This document shows positions 39,005 to 51,700 of a stretch of 64,000 nt of DNA, piece by piece. Source of the DNA: Lamellibrachia satsuma. Its lineage: Eukaryota > Annelida > Polychaeta > Sabellida > Siboglinidae. How positions within the stretch are numbered: the first letter of the stretch is position 1; the number at the start of each line of letters is the position of its first letter. Below the pieces are notes generated by a model. It had not been told where the DNA came from and did not search any database. It saw only the letters and a list, made by a program, of their open reading frames with translations. The stretch is from positions 3,783,036 to 3,847,035 of the forward strand of contig BSQZ01000018.1 in NCBI GenBank assembly GCA_033239005.1, in the 5' to 3' direction. Both the position numbers and the translations under genes were made by a program.

Positions 39005-42000
39005 CTGGAACACAGGGGTAAGAGGTGATAAGAGATCCTCTGTGAGAGAGTTCCACCTGTTCACTACTCTGTGTCTAAAGTAGCTCCTCCGTTGTCTAGC
39101 TGTCACATGTTTCTTCTTGAGCTTCAGGCTGTGTCCCCTCATCACTGTGTTGTGGTCCATCTGACGTGGCATTTTGTTGACTTTGTAGACGCCATGTAGA
39201 TATTTGTAGACTTCGATCATGTCTCCTCTTGCTCTTCTATAGTACAGGCTTGGTAGCTTCAACGCCTTCAATCTGTCGCAATACTCCTGGCACTTCAGTT
39301 CTGGAATTAGCTTTGTTGCTCTTCAATGTACATTTTCAAGTATCCTTTGGTCTCTTTTGAGTGTTGGGTCCCAGATAACATATCCATATTCTAGAATAGG
39401 TCTGACCAGACTTGAGTATAGCTTCTTTATGGTTGGTCCATCCAAGAATGTAAACGACCTTCTAATAAGCCCGAGCATCTTGTTTGCCTTATTTGCTATT
39501 AACTCCACATGTTGGTCAAACTTTAGTTCCAGGTCCACTTGCACCCCCAAGTCTCTCTCGTTTGTGGTCTCCCCCAGGGTGGCATTAGTTCCACTGCTGG
39601 CTATAACATATTCATATTTGTGGTTGCTTCACCCTAAATAAACCACTTTGCATTTCTCTTCATTAAAATATAGTTGTCATTTTTTGGACTACTCTTCTAG
39701 TTGTTTTAGGTCTGTCTGTAGTGTCTCTTGGTCAGACTGAGTGGTGATTTGTCTGTAGATTTTGGTGTCATCGGCAAACATGTAAACAGGTGAGTCCATC
39801 ACCTGTGGCATGTCATTGATGTAGCATACAAATAGAATTGGGCCGAGTACACTTCCTTGCGGAATGCCTCTCGTGATGGGGGACCACAACGATTTGCTAC
39901 AACTGACGATAACACGTTGGAAGGCTGCAATCCACTGTAGCACTTTGCCACATATCCCATAACCTTTGAGCTTGACTAATAGTCTCTGGTGTGGTACCGT
40001 GTCGAACACTTTGGTGAAGTCAAGGTAAATTGCGTCAATGCTCTGTCCCTGTTCAATAGCTTCGGTCCACTTATCAAGAACTTCAAGGAGCTGTTCCATC
40101 ACTTCATTTCTTACCAACTGCTCCATCATCTTACAGGCTACGGAGGTCAGACTCACTGGACGGTAGTTCTCTAGTATGTGTTTCTTGCCCTTTTTAAATA
40201 CTGGTGTAATACTTCCCTCTTTCCAGCATTGTGGTAAGGCTACCTCATCGAGTGATTTTGCAAATAGTTCTTGGAAAGGTTTAACCAGTTCATTCGCCAT
40301 TTCAACCAGAAGACGAGGATAGAGATCATCAGGTCCTGGCGGTTTTGTGGTCTTTAATGTCTTCAATATTTCCTCTACTTTCTCGTCTGTGATCATGAAG
40401 TCAGTCAGTTCTTCTGTGTTATGTAGTGTTCTCTCAAATGTGGGGATATTTTCAAGACTTTCTTGAGTGAAGACACTCATGAAGTAGGAGTTCAGTATCT
40501 CAGCTTTGTCAACTGTTTCTGTCATGATCCCATCTGGACGTTCGAGGTCAGTCACAGTTGAACGAATCTTCATCTTTGACCTGGCATATTTGTAAAAAGC
40601 CTTGGGGTTGGCTTCAGCTTCATTGGCTATCTGTCAAAATCACGGACTGCTTTCCTCACCTCTGTCTTTACTCTGTTTGATGTTCTTCTGTATTTAATGA
40701 AATCCTGCTCATCTCTGGTTTCTCGGTACTGCTTATATGCCTCAGACTTTCTATTGATTGCTTTTTATTATGTTTATTTTTGTTGCCCGTCTAGATTTAT
40801 GTAATATTTGTTGCTTTGTTACGGTACAGTTCAATTCCCCTGTGGATACAGACATTCTAGAATTGAGTATATTGCAAGTAACATGCCACAAACGGCTATA
40901 ATTTATGTGAAGATTGCCTGAACTTTTTTGAACCAAGACGGTTCATACAAGATCATTATGGGCTGGATATGTACTACTGTATTTTAATTCTGGATGGTTC
41001 TTGGGATGGGAACACACAAATACACAACATATTTGTTCTGGGGTGTAGCTATTAAGAACATTGAGACAGGAAGGATTACAAAGGACAGTTATCAGTTATG
41101 AAGACAGTTGACAGATTGCTGGGAACACACACATGGCATTTATGCTGTGGGTCGTCACAACTGGGTGATGTCGGGATTTGCTCCTGTGGCTGCTGACTGG
41201 TAAACAGAACCCATGGGATCGCTAGCGCCCTCTTCAGGAAGTCACACTCCTGAAAGCAGATGTAATTGATCCCTTAAGCTGCTCAAAAATTATATTTTAT
41301 TAGTTTTGTATTAGTAGCAGCACACTTACATTGGTGAAGTGACGACTGCTGGATTTGTGTTGAAATATATTCATCAAGGATGCATCAGCTAGTCCACTAA
41401 TTAATGTTTTGAACACATTACATTCACTGCTTACAATTAGTTGGTAGTTTTTACTTTTCCTAAAATTGCTTACCATGTACGCATAATTATCTGAGACATG
41501 TTCAAACATTGGAAAAACAGTAGTTTTCACCAGCCCAGGGCCCCTGGTGAATTCATAAGTCCAAGGCCCCTGGAGACAATACGCAACCTAATCAGTATTT
41601 CTCAACCTAAGGCTGCATGAGGGCTAAGGCACTTAGAAACAATGTATAGTACAATCAATACTTGCCAGCCCAAAGCGTCTAAAGATAACATTCCTCAACC
41701 AGTACTCATTACCTCAATGTTACAATAGCCAGTACTCACCAGCCCAATGTTACTGGATACAATGGCCAGTACTCACCAGCCCAATGTTACAGGATACAAT
41801 GGCAAGTACTCACCAGCTCAATGTTACTGGATACAATGGCCAGTACTCACCAGCCCAATGTTACAGGATACAATGGCCAGTACTCACCAGCCCAATGTTA
41901 CTGGATACAATGGCCAGTACTCACCAGCCCAATGTTACAGGATACAATGGCCAGTACTCACCAGCCCAATGTTACTGGATACAATGGCAAGTACTCACCA

Positions 42001-42974
42001 GCCCAATGTTACTGGATACAATGGCCAGTACTCACCAGCCCAATGTTACTGGATACAATGGCCAGTACTCACCAGCCCAATGTTACTGGATACAATGGCC
42101 AGTACTCACCAGCCCAATGTTACTGGATACAATGGCAAGTACTCACCATCCCAATGTTACTGGATACAATGGCCAGTACTCACCAGCCCAATGTTACTGG
42201 ATACAATGGCCAGTACTCACCAGCCCAATGTTACTGGATACAATGGCCAGTACTCACCAGCCCAAGGCTCTTCGAGACGACGTAGAGCCCTAAAAGGTGT
42301 CTGTCCACGCCTTTGCCAGTCATGGCATCACGGTAGAGTGACTGATGTCTCTCACAGGCCACCCGCAGCAATCGTATCCGTTCCTCATTTGTTGCATTCT
42401 CGTCAGACATCGACCTTCAAACAAGACAGTAGGATGGAGGTCACAGAGTGTCCCTTGTGAAGATTCAGGTAGAGATAATGGCTTATCAGTAACTTGGATT
42501 TTCGTAAACTTGATGGTCTTATAGGCATAGGAGACATTCTTTATTGTTTTGTACAAGGCTTTTTGTGTAGTGGGATATGGTCAGCATTTGTTTATCAAAT
42601 GAGTTGTGAATAACAGATCATTGGTTTAAAACACATCCTATGATCAACTCCCACAAATATTCTAGCTGTGCCAATGTTTGCATGGTGAACTCCTTTTGAG
42701 CATGCATGATAAACAAGCAGATGTAGATAATCATGTGGGTTTGTTTGCGATCTTACAGATTTCTGTTACATGTTTGCAGGTCTATGCCACTCAGGGTTGG
42801 CCTGCATGGTAAATGAACTAATGTCATGTTTTTTAAACATCACTTTCCCAAAAGGATGGTGAAAAGAGGGCATTAATTATAAGCTCCAAGATCTTCTTCC
42901 ATCAAGGTCATGATTATATAGTATGCACATATCCTGTGCGTGTGTGTGTGTGTGTGTGTGTGGTGGGGTGGTGT

Positions 42975-43025
<51 letters not shown>

Positions 43026-45688
43026 AATTTAGGGCACAACTAACTTGCAGAAATACAAGAAATAAATGTTTTCGTTAAAGATGAATGACTGACAACTGCG
43101 GGGATGCCACAAAAAATAGGGTTTAAAGCAGTATATTGTTAATTTACTCACTGAACGAAGTTGCATGATTCTTGCGTGAGTGAGCGTACGGCTTCAGTGC
43201 GACCATGTAGGAAGAGTCGGGTCATGCTTGCCTCGTATGTCAGCACAAACCTGTCTGCATCTCTGTAGTAGGCCAGCTGTAGGGCCAGCTGGATGTAGGC
43301 ATCTGGACTCACCTGCACACAGAGGATCGTGGCAAGTGATCATTCATAATCAACCGCAGTCTAAATGGGGTATATTACACTAATGTGTCTCTTACATAGA
43401 GCGTCTCCAGTGTTAGATTGATGAGAGGCGAACTTTCTCAGGTCAGTGTCCAACCAATCTTATTTTTCTTTCTGCCAACTTGTAGGAGATGGGTTTCTGT
43501 ACAAATGTATGTGTATGGGGAGTTCTTCTGTATATATGTAAAAGCATGCACACGCCCACATGCACGCATGCTTACATGCACAAGTTATGGAGAAGTTATG
43601 CAAGTTATGGAGAAGACATCTACACATAGTGAAAGAGACTTTGCACTTCTGTGGAACATCCCATATCTTACCCTTCATGCCTTAGCAATGACCATCCCAT
43701 ATCTGACCCTTCATGCCTTAGCAATGACCACCCCATAGGCTGACCCTTCATGCCTTAGCAATGACCACTCCATAGGCTGACCCTTCATGCCTTAGCAATG
43801 ACCACCCCATAGGCTGACCCTTCATGCCTTAGCAATGACCACCCCATAGGCTGACCCTTCATGCCTTAGCAATGACCACCCCATAGGCTGACCCTTCATG
43901 CCTTAGCAATGACCACCCCATAGGCTGACCCTTCATGCCTTAGCAATGACCACCCCATAGGCTGACCCTTCATGCCTTAGCAATGACCACCCCATAGGCT
44001 GACCCTTCATGCCTTAGCAATGACCACCCCATAGGCTGACCCTTCATGCCTTAGCAATGACCACCCCATAGGCTGACCCTTCATACCTTAGCAATGACCA
44101 CCCCATAGGCTGACCCTTCATGCCTTAGCAATGACCACCCCATAGGCTGACCCTTCATGCCTTTGCGATCACCACCCCACAGGCTGACACTTGTGAAACA
44201 TCAGTAAATCAGTAAAAATATGAATAATCAGATCGCTTACCTTGCATTTTTTTATGAAGCCCTTGCCATAGGCAGAGAACTCTTGCAGACAGAAGTCCAG
44301 GTCGTCATTGTTCTGCAGACAGACAGACAGACAGACAGCTACAGTGAGTGTCAACGAGCACCAAGGTCAGTTTAACTTTTGTTTTCAATAATCCGCTTTG
44401 CTCTTCCTTTAGTGACCACTGTAACCACAGCAATGTGAAAGCACGATATACTAAGTCTAAATGTTGTCAATTATATTATAAACAGTAATAAATTTCAGCT
44501 TTTCTAACAATGTACTGTTAAACACGGCGCTTCATTTATATCTGACCTGCTGACTGATGGTCAACGCCCTGTCGACCTTGATCTCAAGGTCACTGGACAT
44601 GTCCCACACAAGTCTGATGGGCTGGCGGATGCCCGACTGCGTGATGTCAAGTATTGGCTGGCAGTAGCCATCAGCATCAAACAGATCCATCAAGACCCTA
44701 AGAGCAAGAGACAATGACCTGTTAACATAATGGCTAACACTACACAAAACCGTTGTCAGTTAGCACCAGACCCCCCCGGCCAACATGAAACCTTGAATTA
44801 CATTGACCTGTGTGCAAATTTGCAACTTCGTCAGGTGACACTTCAGCAAGAACACTGCACCCTTAAGAACACTGGTAATAATAATAATACATTTATTTCC
44901 AACATTACATATATGCAATGTGTATACATACATTGCTAATGCAAACATTTATATACAATACTCATTTAAATCATGCATATAAAAAGATGAATACTTACAA
45001 TCGTATTGTGCTACAATCTTGTGTTGGAAACGGAGAGAACTGATGTGTAAACTTATGTGCACTCTCTCCTATTCCATTGACAAATATATATGTATATATA
45101 TATAATATAAAGAAGAATATGAGTTGTGTCGGGTTGGTAATCGCTCACATGAGCATTTCAAACTCAAAGTTGATGACACATATGTATATAATTCTTCACA
45201 AGTTGTGTCAGCGTGGAATCCTGTGAGAAAGTACTCCGCAGGTACGAGTCGCACTGGAGCACACTTAAGACTACACTTGGAAGAGTTTCCTGCGGTCATG
45301 GTGTGTGACTTACGATTAGATGTCAGTGGTTTAACAGTGTTGCGAGACATTTTGGAGATTACTGTTGTCCACAGTGGCAAAGTAGTGCTACCAGTGATAG
45401 ATGTAGAAGCTGTAGTAGTTGACAGAGTGGCTGTCAACACATCGGAACGTGAAGAAGTAGTTGCAGAGGTCGACACAGCGGATTGTGAAGAAGTAGTTGT
45501 CGAAGTTGACACAGCGGGTCTTGAAAGAGAAGTTGCAGTTGTCGACACAGCGGATCGTGAAGCAGTAGTAGTTGGAGAGGTCGATACAGCAGATCGTGAA
45601 GAAATAATTGGAGAAGAAGACACGGCGGATCGTGAAGAAATAGTAGCCATGTTCGACGGAGCAGTTGCCTTGGGGGCAGATCGAATAT

Positions 45689-45719
<31 letters not shown>

Positions 45720-45722
45720 GTG

Positions 45723-45778
<56 letters not shown>

Positions 45779-48700
45779 TATTGCTATTTTATTTATATTG
45801 CAATCCCTTGTATCGTACTGTTAAAACACACATAATTATGCATAAATATAATATTTTCCATTTATTTGAGTAGTAAATACATTGATGTATGAACACTTCA
45901 CACTAAACACTTCACCTGTTCATTCCAACACCCACTGGCATACCTGTTCATTCCAACACCCTCTGACAGACCTGTTCATTCCAACACCCCTGACAGACCT
46001 GTTCATTCCAACACCCACTAGCAGACATGTTTATTCCAACACCCACTAGCAGACTGTTAATTGCAACACCCCCTGGCAGACCTATTCTTTCTAACACCCA
46101 CTAGCAAACCTGTTCATTCCAACACCCACTAGCATACCTATTCACTCCAACACCCACTAGCAGACCTGTTCATTCCAACACCCCCTGGCAGACCTGTTCA
46201 TTCCAACACCCCTGGCAGACCTGTTCATTCCAACACCCCTGGCAGACCTGTTCATTCCAACACCCACTGGCAGACCTGTTCATTCCAACACTCCCTGGCA
46301 GATCTGTTCATTCCAACACCCCCTGGCAGACCTGTTCATTCCAACAACCCCTGGCAGACCTATTCGTTCCAACACCCCCTGTCAGACCCGTTCTTTCCAA
46401 CACCCACTGGCAGACCTGTTTATTCCAACACCCCCTGGCAGACCTGTTCATTCCAACACCCTGGCAGACCTGTTCATTCCAACACCCCCTGGTAGACCTG
46501 TTCATTCCAACACCCCCTGGCAGACCCGTTCTTTCCAACACCCTCTTGCAGACCTGTTCATTCCAACAACCCCTGGCAGACCTGTTCATTCCAGCACCCC
46601 TGGCAGACCTATTCATTCCAACACCCCCTGGTAGACCTGTTCATTCCAACACCCCCTGGCAGACCCGTTCTTTCCAACACCCCCTTGCAGACCTGTTCAT
46701 TCCAACAACCCCTGGCAGACCTATTCATTCCAGCACCCCCTGGCAGACCCGATCATTTCACCACCCCTTGGCAGACATGTTCATTCCAACACCAATTCAA
46801 CTTCTCTGGGAAGCATTCAGGTTGTGTAATTTGGGCAAGAACCAAAAACTGAAATATTTTTGCCACAGTAAGAGGCATGATGGATTAGAACAGACAATGC
46901 TTGAATTAATAGTGGCAGAGGCAATCCACAACAATGATAGGAGGAGCAAATCACTGATGCCTTCAGAAGGGCAACAGCGGAAGGTAGAATAGCTGAAGAA
47001 AGACAGACTTCAAAGAGATTTGGGCAGCAACATCCTGAACAGGATATGTAATGTTCTACTTACTCGTTGGTGAGGTTGAACTCGCTGACGTAGCTCATGG
47101 TGGGCGCATCGGCCCACGAGTGCTCGGCATTCAGACCATATCGTCCGTCGGAGAAGACGAGAAGGTTGAAGCTCTTGTCAAACCACAGGGAGGCGCCGTT
47201 GCCATGCAACATGTACTTGCCTCGCTCGCTCCATGTCTTGAAACACTTGTTGTCTAGCACCACCTGGGGACAATACTCAACATTACAACACCTGTAAACT
47301 ATGTAATATAATGATCACTATGTAATAAGTAGCATCATTACACATTGCTATAATGTAACCTTTACAAGCTTCACTAAGAATTTGTAAAAAGAAATAAAAA
47401 TATTACAGTTGTAACTTTTCATTTCATTTGTCCTTGAAAAATGCATAATTAATTACATGTCCTACACAAGTGGAAATGAGGTCACCAATTCCATAGGGAC
47501 GACCTCAAAAGTTCACACAAAGTCCAAAAACTGCTTTGAATTGGTTCAAACCACTACTGCCCACCACACACATGGCACACATCTGATAATGCCAATCAAA
47601 TAACTGTCATTTTACTCCAAAGCATAATCACGACACTCCATGTATACAACACTGGACTGAACACATGGTGACTGATTCTAGCTGTGATGAATTTGCTAGA
47701 TGAAGAAAACCACACCATATTGGTTCGCTCATGATGATTCCTGTATGTTTAATATGTGCTATATACTATCACATACAAGAACAATAAAATGAGCAGTGTA
47801 ATATGATTTAGTAGTACCTAAAAAAGAAACAAATAAATTTCGGTAATACATTTAGCCAACAGTTTTGACCCATTTTGAGCAATCCAAGATGTCAACAAAA
47901 AATCACCGCAATAGCCACCAGCCTCCTCCTATAAACAGATCAGTGGTATGCTACCACGAATATGAACCATAAAGATTTCAATATTTATTATAATAAAATT
48001 ATAGACACTACCCAAAATTGCATCCATAGCAAAAATAATGTACCCAACACATTAATTAGTACATGGAACATAAACATCACAAGTAAGAATATTTGTTGTA
48101 AATAGATTGTTCAAGTCAAGGAGAACCAGTGCTGTCACCTACATGGAAGAGAGCACTCTCGAGGATGTCGAGTGAGTCTTTGTTGTGGCCCGACTGGAAG
48201 TGCTGTCGTCTCACCCTTGACCATTCCGTGCGGTCCTGCGCTGTGAATGCCGCCAGAGATCTCTCTCCCTTCGAGTACTCATCTACAGCAGAAGCTGTCT
48301 TGTTATAATAATAGTAAAAGTTAAGAGCAATACAACTAAAAGTATACACTGAGTTAAATAGTTGAAATAATAAATGCAATTAAATTAAATTTAGGACAAT
48401 AAACACATGAAATTAAATAATTAAAATAATAAATTAAGTTAAGGGCAAAACAACAAAAAGTATACATGGAATTGAATAATTAAATTAATTAATTAAATTA
48501 AAGTATACACGGACTGAAAAAAATATTATAATATTAAACAAATAAAATTAAGGCTAGTAAGCATAATGTTCCATCTGTATATCCCATGCTAGAAAAGAGA
48601 GGCCTTTAACTGCCATTGGAAACTGTCACTGCTGTTTCAATACGATCATGATTATTCTGTTAAAGTCATACAGTCATCACTGGCAGAGCGTGAATGCATC

Positions 48701-51700
48701 CACTGGTGCAGTGGATGCAGATTCCTCGTGACATAAAACTTGCTTTATGTGCTTTGAAGATGTTGCCTCGTTAGCTAAAAAATCATTTGCTCCTTCAAAA
48801 TGATTACACATGTTAAAACAGGGTTTCAATTTCAATCAAAGGAAACTTGATTGACATGACACAGAATATGTTTATCTATCTTCATCGTATTTTCATAAGG
48901 GTCAAAATATTATGGAAACAGTTTTATACAGTTGTCCGTGAGAGAGCATCTTCAGAAACGAAGTAATTATTCAGGTGATTTTCAACTGAAAATAGCCATT
49001 TAATTCACCTATTGTAAGTTCTAATGAAACAATAGTTTAATAATGTAAAAATCACTCTGGATAACTGGATAATAAAAGTGGCCAGAAAAGTACCTGAGCT
49101 TTACAAATTTGATATTAGGATATATTCGCGAGCATCCAACATTCACATCTTTAGTGTTTTCTACAAAATCACACACAAATTCTGTCACAAAAAACAACCC
49201 CATTGAAATCACTTTAGGACAAAATATATGCAAATCAGTGAAATTAAATCTCTGCAAAAAAGTGTCTACTTGCACGATCGTGAACTTTTAAAGCAACAAA
49301 CTTTTCCTGGTGTATAATATTTAATATTATGTTGAAGGTTAACATGGCCACACCTTTGTGCCTGTCCGCATCGTCGACAATCCACTGCATCTGTTTCTCC
49401 CAGCTCTGGGCTGACAGTGGCAGTCCAGCAACATCAAACACGTCCACCTGGTAGTAGATGCCATGTCTCTGCACAACCACATGCTACAACACAAACAATC
49501 AACTGAATATATACATCCAAAATTTTACTGTTGGTACATGGAAATAGGTGTCAATGTTTCCACTTTCGGGTGGGAATTACTGCTTATTGGCCCGGGTCCC
49601 GCTTTCCAGATGAAATGTCCTGCTTTTTTGTAATTTAAAAAACATAGAATCACACTAAAATAGATCTATTTGTTGCACACAAGGCCATTCTAGACATGTT
49701 ATTTCTTTGGACTTAAGTGATTTCGCATGCGTTCATTGTGAACGAGAATGGCACATAACAATGGCGACCTATAAAAACAACTAAAAAATGACTAAAAACC
49801 CTAAAACCAACAAACGTTATTGGAGGAGGATGTTTCTCGATTTCATGAGAACTTTCCCACTTTTTCTATGAGAACTTTCCCACTTTTTCAAGAGAACTTC
49901 CCACTTTTTCACGAGAACTTTCCCACTTTCTCATGAGAACTTCCCCCTTTTTCATGAAAACTTGCCTGCTTTTCCTTAAGCAGATGACATCTATGCATGC
50001 AACTTAAAATTAATTAAGATTATTGCTAAATGTTCTGTAGTGCTTGTGAAAAATATATATATGTGAAAAATATAATACAGGTGTTTTTCTTGATCTCTCC
50101 AAGGCTTTCGATACAATAGATCATAACATTTTAATAAATAAACTTCAATGCTACAGTATAAGAGGTAATGCCTGCAACTGGTTTAAAAGCTATCTTAATA
50201 ACAGAAGACAGTATGTATCGTATAACAAAGCAGACTCAAAATATATGACAATTACATGTGGAGTTCCACAAGGATCTATATTATGCCCATTACTCTTTAT
50301 TTTATATATAAATGATATTGAAAATGTATCAGATATCGTAAATCCTATACTGTTTGCAGATGACACAAGTCTCTTTCATGCTCATACGTGCTTCAACACT
50401 CTCATTGAAGAGGCAAACATAGAAATACAAAAAATCTCAACATGGTTCCATACCAACAAACTTTCCCTAAACACCAAAAAGTCAAATTTTATTATATTCA
50501 CACCAAAAGGAAAACAAATACAATATCAACAGTGCCTTAATACAAGTAGATGGAAACAAAATAAAGCATGTCAAATTCACAAAATTCCTAGGGATATTTA
50601 TAGATGAGCACTTAAGTTCGACAACACATATTGACAACCTATCAAAACAAGTAGCACGGAATGTGGGAATGCTTAACAAATTAAAACATTTTCTCCCTAT
50701 GTATATAATGAGAACTATTTATTGTTCATTTATCTTATCACATTTACAATATTGCACTCTATTGTGGAAAAATTCATATTGTACAAACTTAAACAAACTA
50801 AGAATACTACAGAAGAAAGCTATTAGGATAATCACAAATTCTCATTACATCGCACACACTGATCCTCTGTTCTCAAAGTTAAAACTATTAAAATTGGATG
50901 ATCTATATAAACATCAACTACGTATTTTTATGTAAAAAGCAGCAAATAACAAACTCCCAGATTCAATGTTATCAATGCTTACGAGAATACAAAATATCCA
51001 CAAACATAATCTAAGAAACCAAAATAGCTATTATATCCAAAACATAAGAACAAACAGCAGGAAATGTACAATAAATTATTCAGGACCAGTATTCTGGAAT
51101 GCATTACCTAGTAAATTAAAACAGCTTGTGTCCATTAACCAATTTTAAAATAAACTGAAAAACTGTTACTCTCTAAATATCAATGACTTTACAATAAACA
51201 CTGCAAATAAGAAACTTTGTATTTGTACAAAATGTACTCTATATCTACATTTATTTTCACATGGTGGAGAAGACCATGTGTTTCATGCTTAGGTAATATT
51301 TAATGTAGTCAGGATCATGTATTACTTAATGTATTCATGCTCACATTTAATGAATACACGACACTTGTGTAGTTAGTGTATTATTTGTTCATATAATTCA
51401 AAGTACAAATTATATGTTGATATTTAAACAACATTTTTGAGACTCAATTTGTATTTGTATAACATATACTCTAAATCTACCTTTATTTTAACATGGAACA
51501 AAAAACCATGCATTGATGTTCGTGTAGTATTTAATGTATTCATGGTTCCTGCATTACTTAATGTGTTCATGTTCACATTGTAATGTATTCAAGTGCAATA
51601 ATTAGTTAGGTTATTAGTGTAGTTTTTTTTCTCATTACAATTTTAATTACAATTTGTATGTACATATTTAAGAATTTTTTTACATTATATTGTATTTCAC

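Noticed and set aside
41747..42460. A 237-codon plus-strand open frame with parallel frames in the other phases
   Set aside because: It is created by a 37-bp repeat without stops. The minus strand at its right end is CPT1 exon k.
45124..45873. A 249-codon plus-strand frame (EVDTADREE repeats)
   Set aside because: Probably the shadow of the minus-strand Ser/Thr-repeat frame at 45115-45650; it runs on into TA repeats.
46308..46992. Frames through the 28-bp array (NEQVCQG or RPVHSN repeats)
   Set aside because: Repeat artefacts; the composition follows the DNA unit.
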